57,703 bases of DNA from Microbacteriaceae bacterium (GCA_947447395.1 CANFJH010000002.1:1-57703), one strand, 5' to 3'; counted from the first letter of the stretch, positions 11,108 through 22,890 are shown. Translations and numbers: made by a program. Notes: generated by a model not told the origin, from the letters alone.

Positions 11108-11974
11108 ATGAATAGCCACGAATTAATTGTTGTTACAGGCATGTCGGGAGCTGGCCGCTCTACCGTCGGCAATGCATTAGAAGACCTCGGATGGTATGTC
11201 GTCGATAACCTTCCACCGCAAATGCTTGCGCCAATTTCGGATCTTTTTTCTCTCGCAAAGACGCCGCTTCCAAAACTCGCAGTAGTCATCGACGTTCGAG
11301 GTCGTGAGTTCTTCGTTGAACTTCTAGATAGCCTTGCCCAACTCCGTGGACGCTCCATAAACCTTCGCCTGGTTTTCCTAGAGGCCACCGACACTGCGTT
11401 AGTCAAAAGATTTGAAAGCGTGCGTCGTCCGCATCCGTTACAAGGAGATGGCACACTTCTTGACGGCATCTCAGCAGAACGACAGCAACTCTTGGCGGTG
11501 CGCGAAAGTGCAGACATCGTCATAGATACGAGCGATTTAAACATCCATCAACTGAGCAATGTAACGTCAGAACATTTTAGTTTTGATCAAACTAAGAAAC
11601 TTCGAGTCATCGTTGAATCTTTTGGATTCAAATACGGGACTCCGACCGATGCTGACCTTATCGCCGATGCCAGATTCATTCCAAATCCGTTCTGGAAAGA
11701 AGACTTGAGGCCGTTCACCGGCGAAGACAAATCTGTCAGTGACTACGTCCTTGAAGCTACCGGTGCGAGAGAGTTCATCAACAGTTATGTTGATGCTCTG
11801 AAGCCCGTTCTGCGCGGTTACATGACTGAAAATAAGCGTTACGCAACAATTGCCATCGGCTGCACCGGCGGCAAACACCGATCGGTCGCTGTCTCCCGTG
11901 AAATAGCCAATTTATTGGAACAAATACCCGATATTTCGGTAACTTTAAAACATCGCGACTTGGGAAGGGAGTAA
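11108..11974 (+). CDS. rapZ: RNase adapter / nucleotide-binding protein RapZ (YvcJ family)
   Basis: VVTGMSGAGRSTVGNALEDLGWYVVDNLPP ... AIGCTGGKHRSVAVSREIA; adjacent to whiA. Confidence 0.94.
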   Translation: MNSHELIVVTGMSGAGRSTVGNALEDLGWYVVDNLPPQMLAPISDLFSLAKTPLPKLAVVIDVRGREFFVELLDSLAQLRGRSINLRLVFLEATDTALVKRFESVRRPHPLQGDGTLLDGISAERQQLLAVRESADIVIDTSDLNIHQLSNVTSEHFSFDQTKKLRVIVESFGFKYGTPTDADLIADARFIPNPFWKEDLRPFTGEDKSVSDYVLEATGAREFINSYVDALKPVLRGYMTENKRYATIAIGCTGGKHRSVAVSREIANLLEQIPDISVTLKHRDLGRE

Positions 11975-11976
11975 AC

Positions 11977-12957
11977 GTGGCACTCACTGCTGATTTGAAG
12001 TACGAATTGACACGCCTGAAACCCACAAAGGCTGAACTTAGACTCGCTGAATTGTCCGTGATTCTTCGTTTCACGGCGTCGGTCCACGTTGTAAATGCAA
12101 TGATGATTCTTGAAGCGGAATTCGAATCATCTCAATTGGCGAACCGAATCAAATCCGAACTAAAGGATTTATTTGGCATCGACTCAAAAATTGACATCTT
12201 GCACGCATCTGGAATTCGCAAAGCTTCACGACATAACCTTCGAGTTTTAAAGCAGACTGATCTTCTCATTCGGCAAACAGGCCTCTATTACCCAACTGGG
12301 AAACCTGTCAGAGGAATTCACTCGCGCTTCATTTCGGATTCTTCAGAAGTGGCCGCAGCCGTTTGGCGAGGAGCCCTACTTGCTCATGGATCACTTACCG
12401 ACCCAGGCCGATCATCTTCGCTAGAGGTTACCTGTCCTAGCAACGAGGCTGCTTCGTCTCTGGTCGGACTGGCTAAGCGCATGGGCGTAAATGGTGCCAA
12501 ATCTCGTGAAGTTCGCGGTGTTCATAGAGTTGTCATTCGCGAGGGTGAAGACATTTCTCAATTACTTAGGCTGATTGGAGCCACAACCATCCAAGAAAAA
12601 TGGGACGGTTTGCGAGCAAAACGAGAAGTTAGGTCTACCGCTAACCGATTGGCAAATTTTGATGACGCGAACCTAAGGCGCTCTGCACAAGCTGCAGTTG
12701 CGGCCGGTGCGCGAGTTGCAAGAGCATTAGAGATCCTTGGTCCAGAAATTCCTGCTCACCTGAAATACGCGGGGGAGCTGCGTCTACAGCACAAGCAGGC
12801 TTCATTGGATGAATTAGGGCACCTAGCAACGCCTCCCATGACAAAAGATGCTGTTGCCGGAAGGATTCGACGACTGCTGGCAATGGCTGACAAACTTGCC
12901 GAAGATCTAGGCATTCCAAATACTGAGGCCTACCTCGGTGAAGAACTTTCGGAATAA
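11977..12957 (+). CDS. whiA: DNA-binding protein WhiA
   Basis: LKYELTRLKPTKAELRLAELSVILRFT, LAGIDR-like N domain and C-terminal HTH (LDELGHLATPPMTKDAVAGRIRRLLAMA); downstream of rapZ. Confidence 0.95.
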   Translation: MALTADLKYELTRLKPTKAELRLAELSVILRFTASVHVVNAMMILEAEFESSQLANRIKSELKDLFGIDSKIDILHASGIRKASRHNLRVLKQTDLLIRQTGLYYPTGKPVRGIHSRFISDSSEVAAAVWRGALLAHGSLTDPGRSSSLEVTCPSNEAASSLVGLAKRMGVNGAKSREVRGVHRVVIREGEDISQLLRLIGATTIQEKWDGLRAKREVRSTANRLANFDDANLRRSAQAAVAAGARVARALEILGPEIPAHLKYAGELRLQHKQASLDELGHLATPPMTKDAVAGRIRRLLAMADKLAEDLGIPNTEAYLGEELSE

Positions 12958-13002
12958 GTTCCAGATAATCACTATTTATCAAACTGATAAGAAGGAAATG
13001 AA

Positions 13003-13626
13003 ATGACCAAGTACGTACTCCCAGAATTAACCTATGACTACTCAGCCCTCGAACCAAGCATCTCGGCGCGCATCATGGAGTTACACCACTCCAAACACCA
13101 TGCCGCTTATGTAGCGGGTGCAAACACTGCTTTGGAGCAACTCGCTGAGGCTCGTGACAAGAATGACTTTGCCTGGGTAAACAAGTTGCAGAAGGACTTG
13201 GCTTTTCACCTATCAGGCCACATCAACCACTCGATTTTTTGGACGAACTTGGCTCCCACCAATAGCGATCGCCCGGATGGTGAACTTGACTCAGCCATTT
13301 CTGAATTCTTCGGTTCACTTGAAGCATTTCAGGCTCACTTCAATGCGGCAGCAATGGGAATTCAGGGAAGCGGCTGGGCTTTTCTAGCTTGGGATTCCGT
13401 TGGCGAACGACTTATCATCGAGCAGCTCTACGACCAGCAGTCGAATGTGGCCACCGGAAGTATTCCACTTTTGATGCTCGACATGTGGGAGCACGCCTTT
13501 TATCTCGACTACCAAAACGTAAAGGGTGACTACGTCAAGGCATTTTGGAACATCATCAACTGGTCAGATGTCGCAAGACGTTTCGAGCTTGCGCGCACAA
13601 AATCTAAAGGCCTTTTGGTAGGCTAA
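13003..13626 (+). CDS. sodA: Superoxide dismutase (Fe/Mn family)
   Basis: YVLPELTYDYSALEPSISARIMELHHSKHHAAYV ... DMWEHAFYLDYQNVKGDYVKAFWNIINW. Confidence 0.96.
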   Translation: MTKYVLPELTYDYSALEPSISARIMELHHSKHHAAYVAGANTALEQLAEARDKNDFAWVNKLQKDLAFHLSGHINHSIFWTNLAPTNSDRPDGELDSAISEFFGSLEAFQAHFNAAAMGIQGSGWAFLAWDSVGERLIIEQLYDQQSNVATGSIPLLMLDMWEHAFYLDYQNVKGDYVKAFWNIINWSDVARRFELARTKSKGLLVG

Positions 13627-13696
13627 GAGCAGACTTATTGCTCCCAATGATGCGTAGCAAAGTCCGCTGTTTGTAAATACAACTCCGGGCGAGTAA

Positions 13697-14737
<1,041 letters not shown>

Positions 14738-14759
14738 AAACTCACAGAATCGATTCATT

Positions 14760-15965
14760 TTGCGAAAACTCTCTGAGCTTGGCTCACTTGACGGTAAACG
14801 GGTAATTATTCGTTGCGACCTAAATGTTCCGCTTGACGGTAAGCGGATCACTGATGACGGTCGTATCGTTGCCTCGGTTCCAACTATCAAGTACCTGGTC
14901 GAGCAAGGCGCCAAGGTGGTTGTAATCAGCCATCTTGGTCGCCCAGAGGGTGTTCCAGATTCAAAATACTCACTAGAGCCGGTTGCAGATCGACTTGGTG
15001 AATTGCTTGGGCAACCAGTACTTTTTGCTTCAGACACTGTTGGCACAAGAGCAGAAGCTTCCCTAAAGGTCCTTGATCGCGGGGGAGTCGTAGTTCTTGA
15101 GAATCTAAGATTCAACGCGGAAGAAACCTCTAAGGATGAAGTTATTCGTCTTGGTTTTGCAAAGAAAATTGCCGCATTTGGCGACCTTTTTGTTTCCGAT
15201 GGTTTCGGTGTTGTCCACCGTAAGCAGGCATCGGTTTTCGAATTAGCTCAAATTCTTCCCTCCTACGCTGGTTTTCTAGTTGAGAAGGAACTGGATGTCA
15301 TGCAGCGTCTTACGACAAATCCTGAACGACCTTACGCTGTGGTTCTTGGTGGATCAAAGGTAAGTGACAAGCTCGGGGTTATTGATCACCTTCTTCCTAC
15401 TGTCGACAAACTTCTCATTGGTGGGGGAATGGTTTTCACATTCTTAGCCGCTCAGGGGTACAAAGTTGGAGCTTCACTTCTGGAAGCCGACCAGATTCCT
15501 ACAGTTTTGGGTTACATTGCTCGCGCCAAGGAGCTCGGGGTAGAAATCGTGTTGCCAACCGACATCACAGTAGCCAGCAAGTTTGGCGCCGACGCCGAAG
15601 TTGCGGTAACTGCAGCCGATGAAATTGAAGGTTCGCCCTTTGGAGCTGCTGGGCTTGGGCTAGATATCGGTCCAGTTTCTGCAGAGAACTTTGCCAAAGA
15701 GATTCGTGAAGCTAAGACCGTCTTCTGGAACGGCCCTATGGGAGTATTCGAAATCGAAAAGTTTGCTGGCGGCACAAAGGCCGTAGCTGAAGCACTGACT
15801 AAGGTAGAAGGACTTTCAGTTGTAGGCGGTGGCGATTCTGCCGCAGCGGTTCGCATCCTTGGGTTTAAGGATGAGCAGTTTGGCCACATCTCAACCGGTG
15901 GTGGGGCAAGTCTTGAATATCTTGAAGGTAAGAAACTACCTGGCTTGGAGGTCCTAAATGACTAA
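14760..15965 (+). CDS. pgk: Phosphoglycerate kinase (TTG start)
   Basis: KRVIIRCDLNVPLDGKRITDDGRI; VVISHLGRPEG; NGPMGVFEIEKFAGGTKAVAEAL. Confidence 0.98.
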   Translation: MRKLSELGSLDGKRVIIRCDLNVPLDGKRITDDGRIVASVPTIKYLVEQGAKVVVISHLGRPEGVPDSKYSLEPVADRLGELLGQPVLFASDTVGTRAEASLKVLDRGGVVVLENLRFNAEETSKDEVIRLGFAKKIAAFGDLFVSDGFGVVHRKQASVFELAQILPSYAGFLVEKELDVMQRLTTNPERPYAVVLGGSKVSDKLGVIDHLLPTVDKLLIGGGMVFTFLAAQGYKVGASLLEADQIPTVLGYIARAKELGVEIVLPTDITVASKFGADAEVAVTAADEIEGSPFGAAGLGLDIGPVSAENFAKEIREAKTVFWNGPMGVFEIEKFAGGTKAVAEALTKVEGLSVVGGGDSAAAVRILGFKDEQFGHISTGGGASLEYLEGKKLPGLEVLND

Positions 15966-16740
15966 TCGCGTTCCGTTCATCGCAGGCAACTGGAAAATGA
16001 ATCTCGATCACCAGCAGGGAATTGCGCTGGTGCAAAAACTTGCCTGGACCCTGAAAGATGCGAATTTTGATTATTCAAAAGCGGAAGTTACGGTGTTTCC
16101 TGGTTTCACTTCACTGCGCTCAATCCAGACTTTAATTGACGCAGATAATTTCGACATCAAACTTGGTGCGCAAGACATTTCTGCACACGACTCTGGTGCT
16201 TTCACCGGCGAAGTCTCAGGTGTAGCACTAAAGAAGCTCAATGCAAACTACGTGCTTATCGGTCACAGCGAACGTCGTCAATTTCACAACGAGTCCGATG
16301 CAGTAGTGCAGGCTAAGACTGCCGCTTCTTTTCGTCATGGCATTGTCCCAGTTATTTGCGTGGGAGAGACTCTAGAAGAACTAGAGGCCGAGGGCGCTGC
16401 TGCAGTTCCTGTGAGACAGACTCTCGCTGCATTGTCTGGTCATGAATCTTTGGGTGACTTTGTGATCGCCTATGAGCCTGTTTGGGCTATCGGAACTGGC
16501 AAAGTTGCCACACCTGAACAGGCCGCTAGCGTTTGTGGCAAGATTCGTGAGGCTATTCGTTCTGTACACGGAGAAGTTGCCGATAAGGTACGAATTCTTT
16601 ATGGAGGCTCAGTGAAGGCTGCCAACGTTGCCGGATTCTTACGCAGCCCAGAAGTAGATGGTGTTTTGGTTGGTGGCGCCAGCTTAGACGCGGAAGAGTT
16701 TGCGGGTATCGCTCGCTTTCAGAGCCATCTGGCATTGTAG
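15958..16740 (+). CDS. tpiA: Triosephosphate isomerase
   Basis: FIAGNWKMNLD; YVLIGHSERRQFHNE; VIAYEPVWAIGTGKVATPEQA; overlaps pgk end. Confidence 0.98.
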   Translation: MTNRVPFIAGNWKMNLDHQQGIALVQKLAWTLKDANFDYSKAEVTVFPGFTSLRSIQTLIDADNFDIKLGAQDISAHDSGAFTGEVSGVALKKLNANYVLIGHSERRQFHNESDAVVQAKTAASFRHGIVPVICVGETLEELEAEGAAAVPVRQTLAALSGHESLGDFVIAYEPVWAIGTGKVATPEQAASVCGKIREAIRSVHGEVADKVRILYGGSVKAANVAGFLRSPEVDGVLVGGASLDAEEFAGIARFQSHLAL

Positions 16741-16765
16741 AATTAAGGCTTCAGGAGACTAAAAC

Positions 16766-17017
16766 ATGGACGCAATTCGTATCGCCCTTATGGTGCTACT
16801 TTTCATCATCAGCTTGTTGCTGACCCTATTGATTCTGCTTCACAAGGGTCGCGGCGGTGGGCTATCTGACATGTTCGGCGGTGGTGTTTCAACGACCATG
16901 CAGTCTTCAGGCGTTGCCGAAAGGAACCTAAACCGAATCACCATCATTCTTGGTGTGGTTTGGGTGGTTATTATCGTTGCTCTAGGATTGTTTGCCCGCT
17001 TTAGCGCAACGGCCTAG
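16766..17017 (+). CDS. secG: Preprotein translocase subunit SecG
   Basis: Two TM helices, HKGRGGGLSDMFGGGVSTTMQSSGVAERNLNRIT. Confidence 0.95.
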   Translation: MDAIRIALMVLLFIISLLLTLLILLHKGRGGGLSDMFGGGVSTTMQSSGVAERNLNRITIILGVVWVVIIVALGLFARFSATA

Positions 17018-17736
17018 CAGCCCCAAACAAGATTTCCGGCGGTCTGGTCAACGTACCAGACCGTCTTTTCTTTTCCAGAAATTCTTCCCGCTGGCAACAC
17101 TGCAGGGTTATCACCAAATACAACGGATACCGCATGCGCCTTATCTGCGCCGGCGACTGTAAACCAAATCTCTTTTGACTCGTTGATCACCTTATAGGTG
17201 AAAGAGAGCCTAAGCGGGGGAGGCTTTGGTGAATCATGCTCAGCCACCACTGCAACGCTCTCGCTTCCAATCGTTTTGCCTGGAAATAGGCTTGCAATGT
17301 GTCCGTCTGGACCCATTCCCATGAGCATTAGATCGAAGGTCACACCAGCCTTGTCAAACTCACTTCCGAATTTCACCGCTGCTTGGTCTAGGTCAAGCCC
17401 TTGATCGCTAGCCGGGAAGAAGTGAAGGTTCTCTGCTGGAATGCTTAGGTGCTTGAGCCAAGCCGAATTTGCCTGGTTGGCGTTTCGATCTGAGCTTTCT
17501 GTTTCCACAAATCGCTCGTCGCCCCACCATAGATGAAACCGATTTAGGTCGAGCGAGTTGAAGTCGAGTAGACGAGCGGCGGCAAGGGTTGCAATGCCAA
17601 CCGTTCCACCAGTTATTGCTACGTCAACTCTTTCTTGCAAAGCCAATTTTGTTTCGACAAACCTGAAAAGATCTTCAGCTGCTTGGTGAGCTAGTGCATT
17701 GGAGTCTTTGAAGCGATTTACTAGCGCGCGAACCAC
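17014..17736 (-). CDS. pgl: 6-phosphogluconolactonase
   Basis: ALQERVDVAITGGTVGIATLAA; FHLWWGDERFVETESSDRNANQA; LMLMGMGPDGHIASLFPG. Confidence 0.95.
   Translation of the reverse strand: MVRALVNRFKDSNALAHQAAEDLFRFVETKLALQERVDVAITGGTVGIATLAAARLLDFNSLDLNRFHLWWGDERFVETESSDRNANQANSAWLKHLSIPAENLHFFPASDQGLDLDQAAVKFGSEFDKAGVTFDLMLMGMGPDGHIASLFPGKTIGSESVAVVAEHDSPKPPPLRLSFTYKVINESKEIWFTVAGADKAHAVSVVFGDNPAVLPAGRISGKEKTVWYVDQTAGNLVWGC
17040..17074 (+). terminator. secG terminator located inside the 3' coding end of pgl
   Basis: CGGTCTGGT-caacgt-ACCAGACCG followed by TCTTTTCTTTT on + strand. Confidence 0.7.
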
Positions 17737-18653
17737 TTGATAACCTTGCCGAATAGTTCATCAGGGTCAAGGCGTCTTAAGTCTTCGCTAAGACAGTCTC
17801 GGTCACTTCGTCTGGGTAGGGAAATTTCACGTGTTGGCTGTGTTGGCTGGATGAGCGTGGCCACATCTGGAACCTTCCGGATTATTTCAATGTTTCCAGA
17901 AGCGCGAATTAGCTTTACACCTTTAATGCCACTTACCGACTTGCCACGTGGTTGACGGGTAAGAGTAACGTCAACCTTCAACTTAAGACCAAGCCAGGCT
18001 GCTAGTAAATCGGTACTTGGAGAATCGGGCGCACCGGTAACTTCAACCGATGTAACTGGATCGTAGGGTGGCTGGTCGAGAATGGCGGCCAATTGTGCTC
18101 GCCAGAGAGTAATTCTGGTCCATGAGAAATCCGAGTCTCCGGGGTGATATCCCTTGGCCAACTGTTTCAAGAATGCATGTGGATCGCTTTGACGAGCCGC
18201 ATCTGTGATGCGACGAGTTGCGATTCTGCCTATCGCTGAGCTTGATAGAACCAATGGGGCCTCTGAAGGCCACCAAGCAACAACAGGGGCATCGGGAAGG
18301 AGAAGACCGGTGACAAGAAGCTCAGGGTCGCTTGCAGCTTCTCCGTGGGCTTTTAGAACTATGACTTCTGAAGCTCCAGCATCGCCACCAACTCGAATTT
18401 CTGCATCGAGTTTTGCATTGCCAGATACTGCAGTCTTGGTCTCTGCGAGCACAATGATGCGGCAAGGGTGTTCGCGTGACGATTCGTTGGCTGATTTGAC
18501 AGCAGATTCAAGACCCTGAATGTCGGTTTGGATTACCAAGGTTAAAACGCGCCCAAGGGCAACAGCGCCTCCCTGCTCGCGAATCTGAACTAACGCCTTT
18601 GAAACCTTACTGATGGTGGTGTCTTTAAGTTCAACGATCATGGACGACGCCAC
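17721..18653 (-). CDS. opcA: Glucose-6-phosphate dehydrogenase assembly protein OpcA
   Basis: MIVELKDTTISKVSKALVQIREQGGAVALGRVLTLVI; between zwf and pgl as in other actinobacteria. Real start may be the internal Met at 18641. Confidence 0.93.
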   Translation of the reverse strand: MASSMIVELKDTTISKVSKALVQIREQGGAVALGRVLTLVIQTDIQGLESAVKSANESSREHPCRIIVLAETKTAVSGNAKLDAEIRVGGDAGASEVIVLKAHGEAASDPELLVTGLLLPDAPVVAWWPSEAPLVLSSSAIGRIATRRITDAARQSDPHAFLKQLAKGYHPGDSDFSWTRITLWRAQLAAILDQPPYDPVTSVEVTGAPDSPSTDLLAAWLGLKLKVDVTLTRQPRGKSVSGIKGVKLIRASGNIEIIRKVPDVATLIQPTQPTREISLPRRSDRDCLSEDLRRLDPDELFGKVIKWFAR

Positions 18654-20179
18654 GCCCTTCCGTCTTGTTCCATCATCTTGTCAGCTGAGGCTGGGCCCCA
18701 AGTTCCTGGACGATATTGTTCAGGCTGACCCTGCTTTTCCCAGAATTCTTCGATTGGGTCGAGTATTTTCCAGGAAAGTTCGACTTCTTCATGCCTTGGG
18801 AAAAGCGGTGGATCACCTAGCAATACATCCAAAATCAATCGTTCATAGGCTTCAGGGCTTGCTTCGGTAAATGCGTGTCCGTAACCGAAATCCATGGTCA
18901 CATCGCGCACCTGCATACCAACACCTGGAACCTTGGAGCCAAATCGGATTGTTACACCTTCATCCGGCTGAACTCGAATAACGAGTGCATTTTGACCTAA
19001 CTCTGAGGTTTGGTCTGCTGCAAAAAGCTGCTGAGGTGCACGCTTGAATACAACTGCAATCTCGGTGACACGGCGCCCGAGCCTTTTACCTGCACGCAAG
19101 TAAAAAGGAACGCCTGCCCAACGGCGAGTATTGATGTCAAGGCGCATTGCAGCATAGGTTTCCGTAACGGACTTCGGGTTCATTCCCTCTTCGTCAAGGA
19201 ATCCGAGAACTTCCTCACCGCCCTGCCAACCGCCAGCATACTGTCCGCGAGCAGTGTGCTTTCTTAGGTCATCAGGCAAGCGAACAGCCTGAAGAACCTT
19301 TTCCTTCTCGTTGCGAAGATCTGCCGCGTCAAATGACACAGGTTCTTCCATTGCGGTAAGTGCAAGTAGTTGGAGCAAGTGGTTCTGAATTACGTCTCGA
19401 GCAGCGCCAATGCCGTCATAGTAGCCCGCACGGCCACCAACACCAATGTCTTCTGCCATGGTGATTTGAACGTGATCGATGTAGTTTGCGTTCCAAAGTG
19501 GTTCAAATAATTGGTTTGCGAAACGCAAAGCCAGAATATTCTGAACTGTTTCCTTGCCAAGGTAGTGGTCGATTCTAAAAATTGAGTCCGCTGGGAAAAC
19601 TGCTTCCACGACTTCATTTAGCTCACGAGCCGATTTCAAGTCATGGCCGAATGGTTTTTCAATGACCACGCGCCTGAACTCATCAGGCTTTGGATCAGCG
19701 AGACCGCTGCGGCTCAATTGACGGCAGACCAAAGGAAACGCCTTAGGAGGAATCGACAGGTAAAACGCGTGGTTACCATTGGTTCCTCGTTTTGTGTCGA
19801 GTTCCTCAATGGTTGCCTTTAGACGATCGAATGCTGCATCGTCATCAAAATCGCCCTGCACAAAACGAATTCCCTCGGAGAGTTGTTGCCAAACCTCTTC
19901 GCTGAACGGGGTTCGAGAGTATTCACGAACTGAATCGTGAACTACTTTGGCAAAATCTTGGTTTTCCCACTCTCGCCTGGCGAAACCAACCAGAGCAAAT
20001 CCAGGCGGTAGCAAACCGCGGTTTGCAAGGTCATAGACCGCCGGCATCAATTTTTTGCGTGACAAATCTCCGGTTACACCAAAAATGACGAGCGAACTTG
20101 GACCGGCAATTCGATTCAGGCGACGATCGTCGGGATCCCGCAGCGGATTATGACCAGCTGCCAATTTTGCAGGACTCAA
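18638..20179 (-). CDS. zwf: Glucose-6-phosphate 1-dehydrogenase
   Basis: LVIFGVTGDLSRKKLMPAVYDLANRGLLP; RIDHYLGKETVQNILALRFAN. Confidence 0.97.
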   Translation of the reverse strand: MSPAKLAAGHNPLRDPDDRRLNRIAGPSSLVIFGVTGDLSRKKLMPAVYDLANRGLLPPGFALVGFARREWENQDFAKVVHDSVREYSRTPFSEEVWQQLSEGIRFVQGDFDDDAAFDRLKATIEELDTKRGTNGNHAFYLSIPPKAFPLVCRQLSRSGLADPKPDEFRRVVIEKPFGHDLKSARELNEVVEAVFPADSIFRIDHYLGKETVQNILALRFANQLFEPLWNANYIDHVQITMAEDIGVGGRAGYYDGIGAARDVIQNHLLQLLALTAMEEPVSFDAADLRNEKEKVLQAVRLPDDLRKHTARGQYAGGWQGGEEVLGFLDEEGMNPKSVTETYAAMRLDINTRRWAGVPFYLRAGKRLGRRVTEIAVVFKRAPQQLFAADQTSELGQNALVIRVQPDEGVTIRFGSKVPGVGMQVRDVTMDFGYGHAFTEASPEAYERLILDVLLGDPPLFPRHEEVELSWKILDPIEEFWEKQGQPEQYRPGTWGPASADKMMEQDGRAWRRP

Positions 20180-20188
20180 GTGCTACTC

Positions 20189-21784
20189 CTAAAGGCTTTT
20201 CGAGATTAGAGCTAGGCCGGCTTCGACATCACTAAGTGTGAGCGTCAAAACTGGTCGGCCGTGTGAAGCTAGCACTTCTGCGTCGCCGGCTGCTTGAGAA
20301 GCTATGAGCTCACCGAGGGTGAAATCACGTCCGGGAACAGAGATATCCTTTGTGGCTCTAGAGACGATCTGAAGGTATAGACCTTGTGCTGGGCCACCTT
20401 TGTGGTACTGACCAGTCGAGTGTAGGAATCGCGGTGCCCAACCAAAGGTTGTTGGTCGAGCAGACTTCTCAGCAAATAGATTGCGAAGTCTGGATGCCTC
20501 TGGATGGTCGACTCGATCCAAGTAGGCGTGAATCGAAACGTAACTATCGGGAAGACTCGTTGCTAGGAAAGCGGAAATCGCTCCCTTTACGTCGATCACT
20601 CCGGTGAGATCTATTCCCTTGACCCGAATCTCAACTGTCGCATCAGTGAAAGCCGCAGGAAGTTCGGCCGCACGGTTTTCAAGCATTCCTCTGGCAGCAA
20701 TTTTTGCCGATTCAACATCTGGCTGGTCAAATGGATTAATTCCGATAAGCCGCGAGGCAATTACAGTGGCATATTCCCAAAGCATGAACTGAGCACCGAG
20801 TGAACCTGACACGGATACACCGTTGGTGTCTGCTTCTTTTGCGTCAGCCACAAGTCGAACCACCAAAAGATCTTCCGGCTTGCTTACCAGTTCCGGTGCA
20901 ACCTGGTCGATTACAACCGGTAAAACACCTTTACCCTGCTTACCTGTTGACTCAGCAATTAACTGCTCAGCCCAATCACCAAGACCCTTAATGGCTGTTC
21001 CGTCTTCAAGTAGAGCAACCTTGTCTGCATAGCCCACAAGCCCTTGGGTTCTAGCTAGAGCGGCACCTAGAACTAAGCCAGGATTTGTCGCATCATCCTT
21101 GATAAGAAGGTTAGAAGCCTCGGTGGCGTCATTGAGAAGCTGCTGAATGTCTGCACCGGCGAGACCCGAAGGAACGAGCCCGAAAGCAGTTAGAGCAGAA
21201 TAACGGCCACCAACAGTTGGATCCGCATTGAAAATTCGGTAACCATCGGCTTTGGCGGCTGCTTCCATAGGTGACCCTGGGTCAGTAACAATGACGATTC
21301 GCTCGGACTTATCAATTCCCGCAGATGTAAATGCTTGCTCAAAAAGACGTTTCTGAGAGTCAGTTTCAACTGTAGAACCGGACTTCGAAGAAACAACGAT
21401 GGCGGTCTTGCTTAGATCCCCTGCAAGTGCAGCCCCAACCTGTTCAGGGTTAGTCGAATCTAGGACGACTAGCTCAACGCCGGCAGTCTTCGTAATCACT
21501 TCAGGGGCTAGAGATGAACCACCCATTCCGCAGAGCACAAAACGCGTAACGCCCTGTGTATTGAAATGTGACCTAAGTTCAAGAATTCGGGCAACAAGCG
21601 GCTGAGACTCGGAAGCCGAGCTGGTCCAGCCGAGACGAATTGAACTTTCCGCTTCCGCATCCTTGCCCCAAAGTGTGAAATCCTTAGCGGCAATGCGGCT
21701 GGCCACCTTATCTGAAACAAGTTGCTGAATAACAGACTCAACAGCGGCCGAAGCCTTGCCGCTAGTAACTACCTTGATGGTCAT
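20189..21784 (-). CDS. pgi: Glucose-6-phosphate isomerase
   Basis: FVLCGMGGSSLAPEVITKTAG; VVSSKSGSTVETDSQKRLFEQAF; SIS-type fold as in the actinobacterial tal-pgi cluster. Confidence 0.93.
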   Translation of the reverse strand: MTIKVVTSGKASAAVESVIQQLVSDKVASRIAAKDFTLWGKDAEAESSIRLGWTSSASESQPLVARILELRSHFNTQGVTRFVLCGMGGSSLAPEVITKTAGVELVVLDSTNPEQVGAALAGDLSKTAIVVSSKSGSTVETDSQKRLFEQAFTSAGIDKSERIVIVTDPGSPMEAAAKADGYRIFNADPTVGGRYSALTAFGLVPSGLAGADIQQLLNDATEASNLLIKDDATNPGLVLGAALARTQGLVGYADKVALLEDGTAIKGLGDWAEQLIAESTGKQGKGVLPVVIDQVAPELVSKPEDLLVVRLVADAKEADTNGVSVSGSLGAQFMLWEYATVIASRLIGINPFDQPDVESAKIAARGMLENRAAELPAAFTDATVEIRVKGIDLTGVIDVKGAISAFLATSLPDSYVSIHAYLDRVDHPEASRLRNLFAEKSARPTTFGWAPRFLHSTGQYHKGGPAQGLYLQIVSRATKDISVPGRDFTLGELIASQAAGDAEVLASHGRPVLTLTLSDVEAGLALISKSL

Positions 21785-22890
21785 TATTTGGCTGCCTCAA
21801 GCGCTTCGCTGATGCCTTCAACAAGTTCGTTCCAAGAGATGATGAACTTTTCGACACCCTCAGTTTCGAGAAGTTCGGTAACTTCGTCATAGCTAATTCC
21901 TAGACCTGCAAGTTGGTTTAGCACGGCGGTTGATTCCGAGTAGTGGCCAACAATTGAGTTTTCAGGAATTACACCGTGGTCAAAAACTGCCTCCATGGTC
22001 TTTTCTGGCATGGTGTTTACGAGCATTGGTGCAACTAGTTCGGTCACGTAAAGAGTATCGAGAAGAGCAGAGTCTTTCACTCCGGTTGAAGCCATCAAAG
22101 GCCTTTGCTTATTTGCACCACTCACCTCAAGAGCTGCCCATTCTGAAGTCGCAAATTCCTGTTCGAAAACTTGGTAAGCCAAGCGAGCATTGGCAAGAGC
22201 AGCCTTACTCTTCAACGAGATTGCCTCTTCGGTTCCGATTGCAACCAAACGCTTGTCAATTTCGGTGTCGACTCGAGATACGAAGAATGAAGCAACCGAA
22301 TGTATCTTTGAAACATCGTGTCCCTTCGACTTCGCATTCTGGATACCGGCAATGTAAGCGGCAATAACTTCCTGGTAACGCTGAAGCGAGAAGATCAGGG
22401 TAACGTTCACGCTAATACCCTCGGAGATAACTGCAGTGATGGCAGCAAGACCGGCCTTTGTAGCCGGAATCTTTATCATCACGTTTTCACGATTTACCTT
22501 GGCAAATAATTCTTTTGCCTGCTTCACGGTACCTTCGGTGTCGTGTGCTAATCCAGGTTCCACCTCAATTGAAACTCGACCGTCAAAGCCCTTTGAAGAT
22601 GCATATACGCCCTTGAAAATGTCGCAGGCATTTGCAACGTCAACAGTGGTAATTTCGAAAATTGCTTCGGTAGCAGACTTTCCAGCTGCTGCAAGTTCCG
22701 CAACCTGCGATCCGTAACCTTCGCCCTTACCAAGTGCCTGAGCGAATATGGTCGGATTGGTGGTTACACCACTGACCGAGCGAGTCTCGATGAGATTCGC
22801 GAGGTTGCCGGACTCGATTCGAGTACGCGAAAGATCATCGAGCCAAATGCTTACTCCATTGGCATCAAGTTGAGCTAGGGGACTGGTCAT
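21784..22890 (-). CDS. tal: Transaldolase
   Basis: [57 protein letters not shown]. Confidence 0.97.
   Translation of the reverse strand: MTSPLAQLDANGVSIWLDDLSRTRIESGNLANLIETRSVSGVTTNPTIFAQALGKGEGYGSQVAELAAAGKSATEAIFEITTVDVANACDIFKGVYASSKGFDGRVSIEVEPGLAHDTEGTVKQAKELFAKVNRENVMIKIPATKAGLAAITAVISEGISVNVTLIFSLQRYQEVIAAYIAGIQNAKSKGHDVSKIHSVASFFVSRVDTEIDKRLVAIGTEEAISLKSKAALANARLAYQVFEQEFATSEWAALEVSGANKQRPLMASTGVKDSALLDTLYVTELVAPMLVNTMPEKTMEAVFDHGVIPENSIVGHYSESTAVLNQLAGLGISYDEVTELLETEGVEKFIISWNELVEGISEALEAAK

Noticed and set aside
11041-11544. 167-aa antisense ORF over rapZ
   Set aside because: Shadow ORF; rapZ identification is solid.
13627-13643. Small hairpin GAGCA-gacttat-TGCTC right after sodA
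   Set aside because: Only 5 bp and no T-tract; not supportable as a terminator.
13671-13682. TTGTAAATACAA palindrome upstream of gap
   Set aside because: Short, AT-rich and compatible with a -10 element; too likely by chance.
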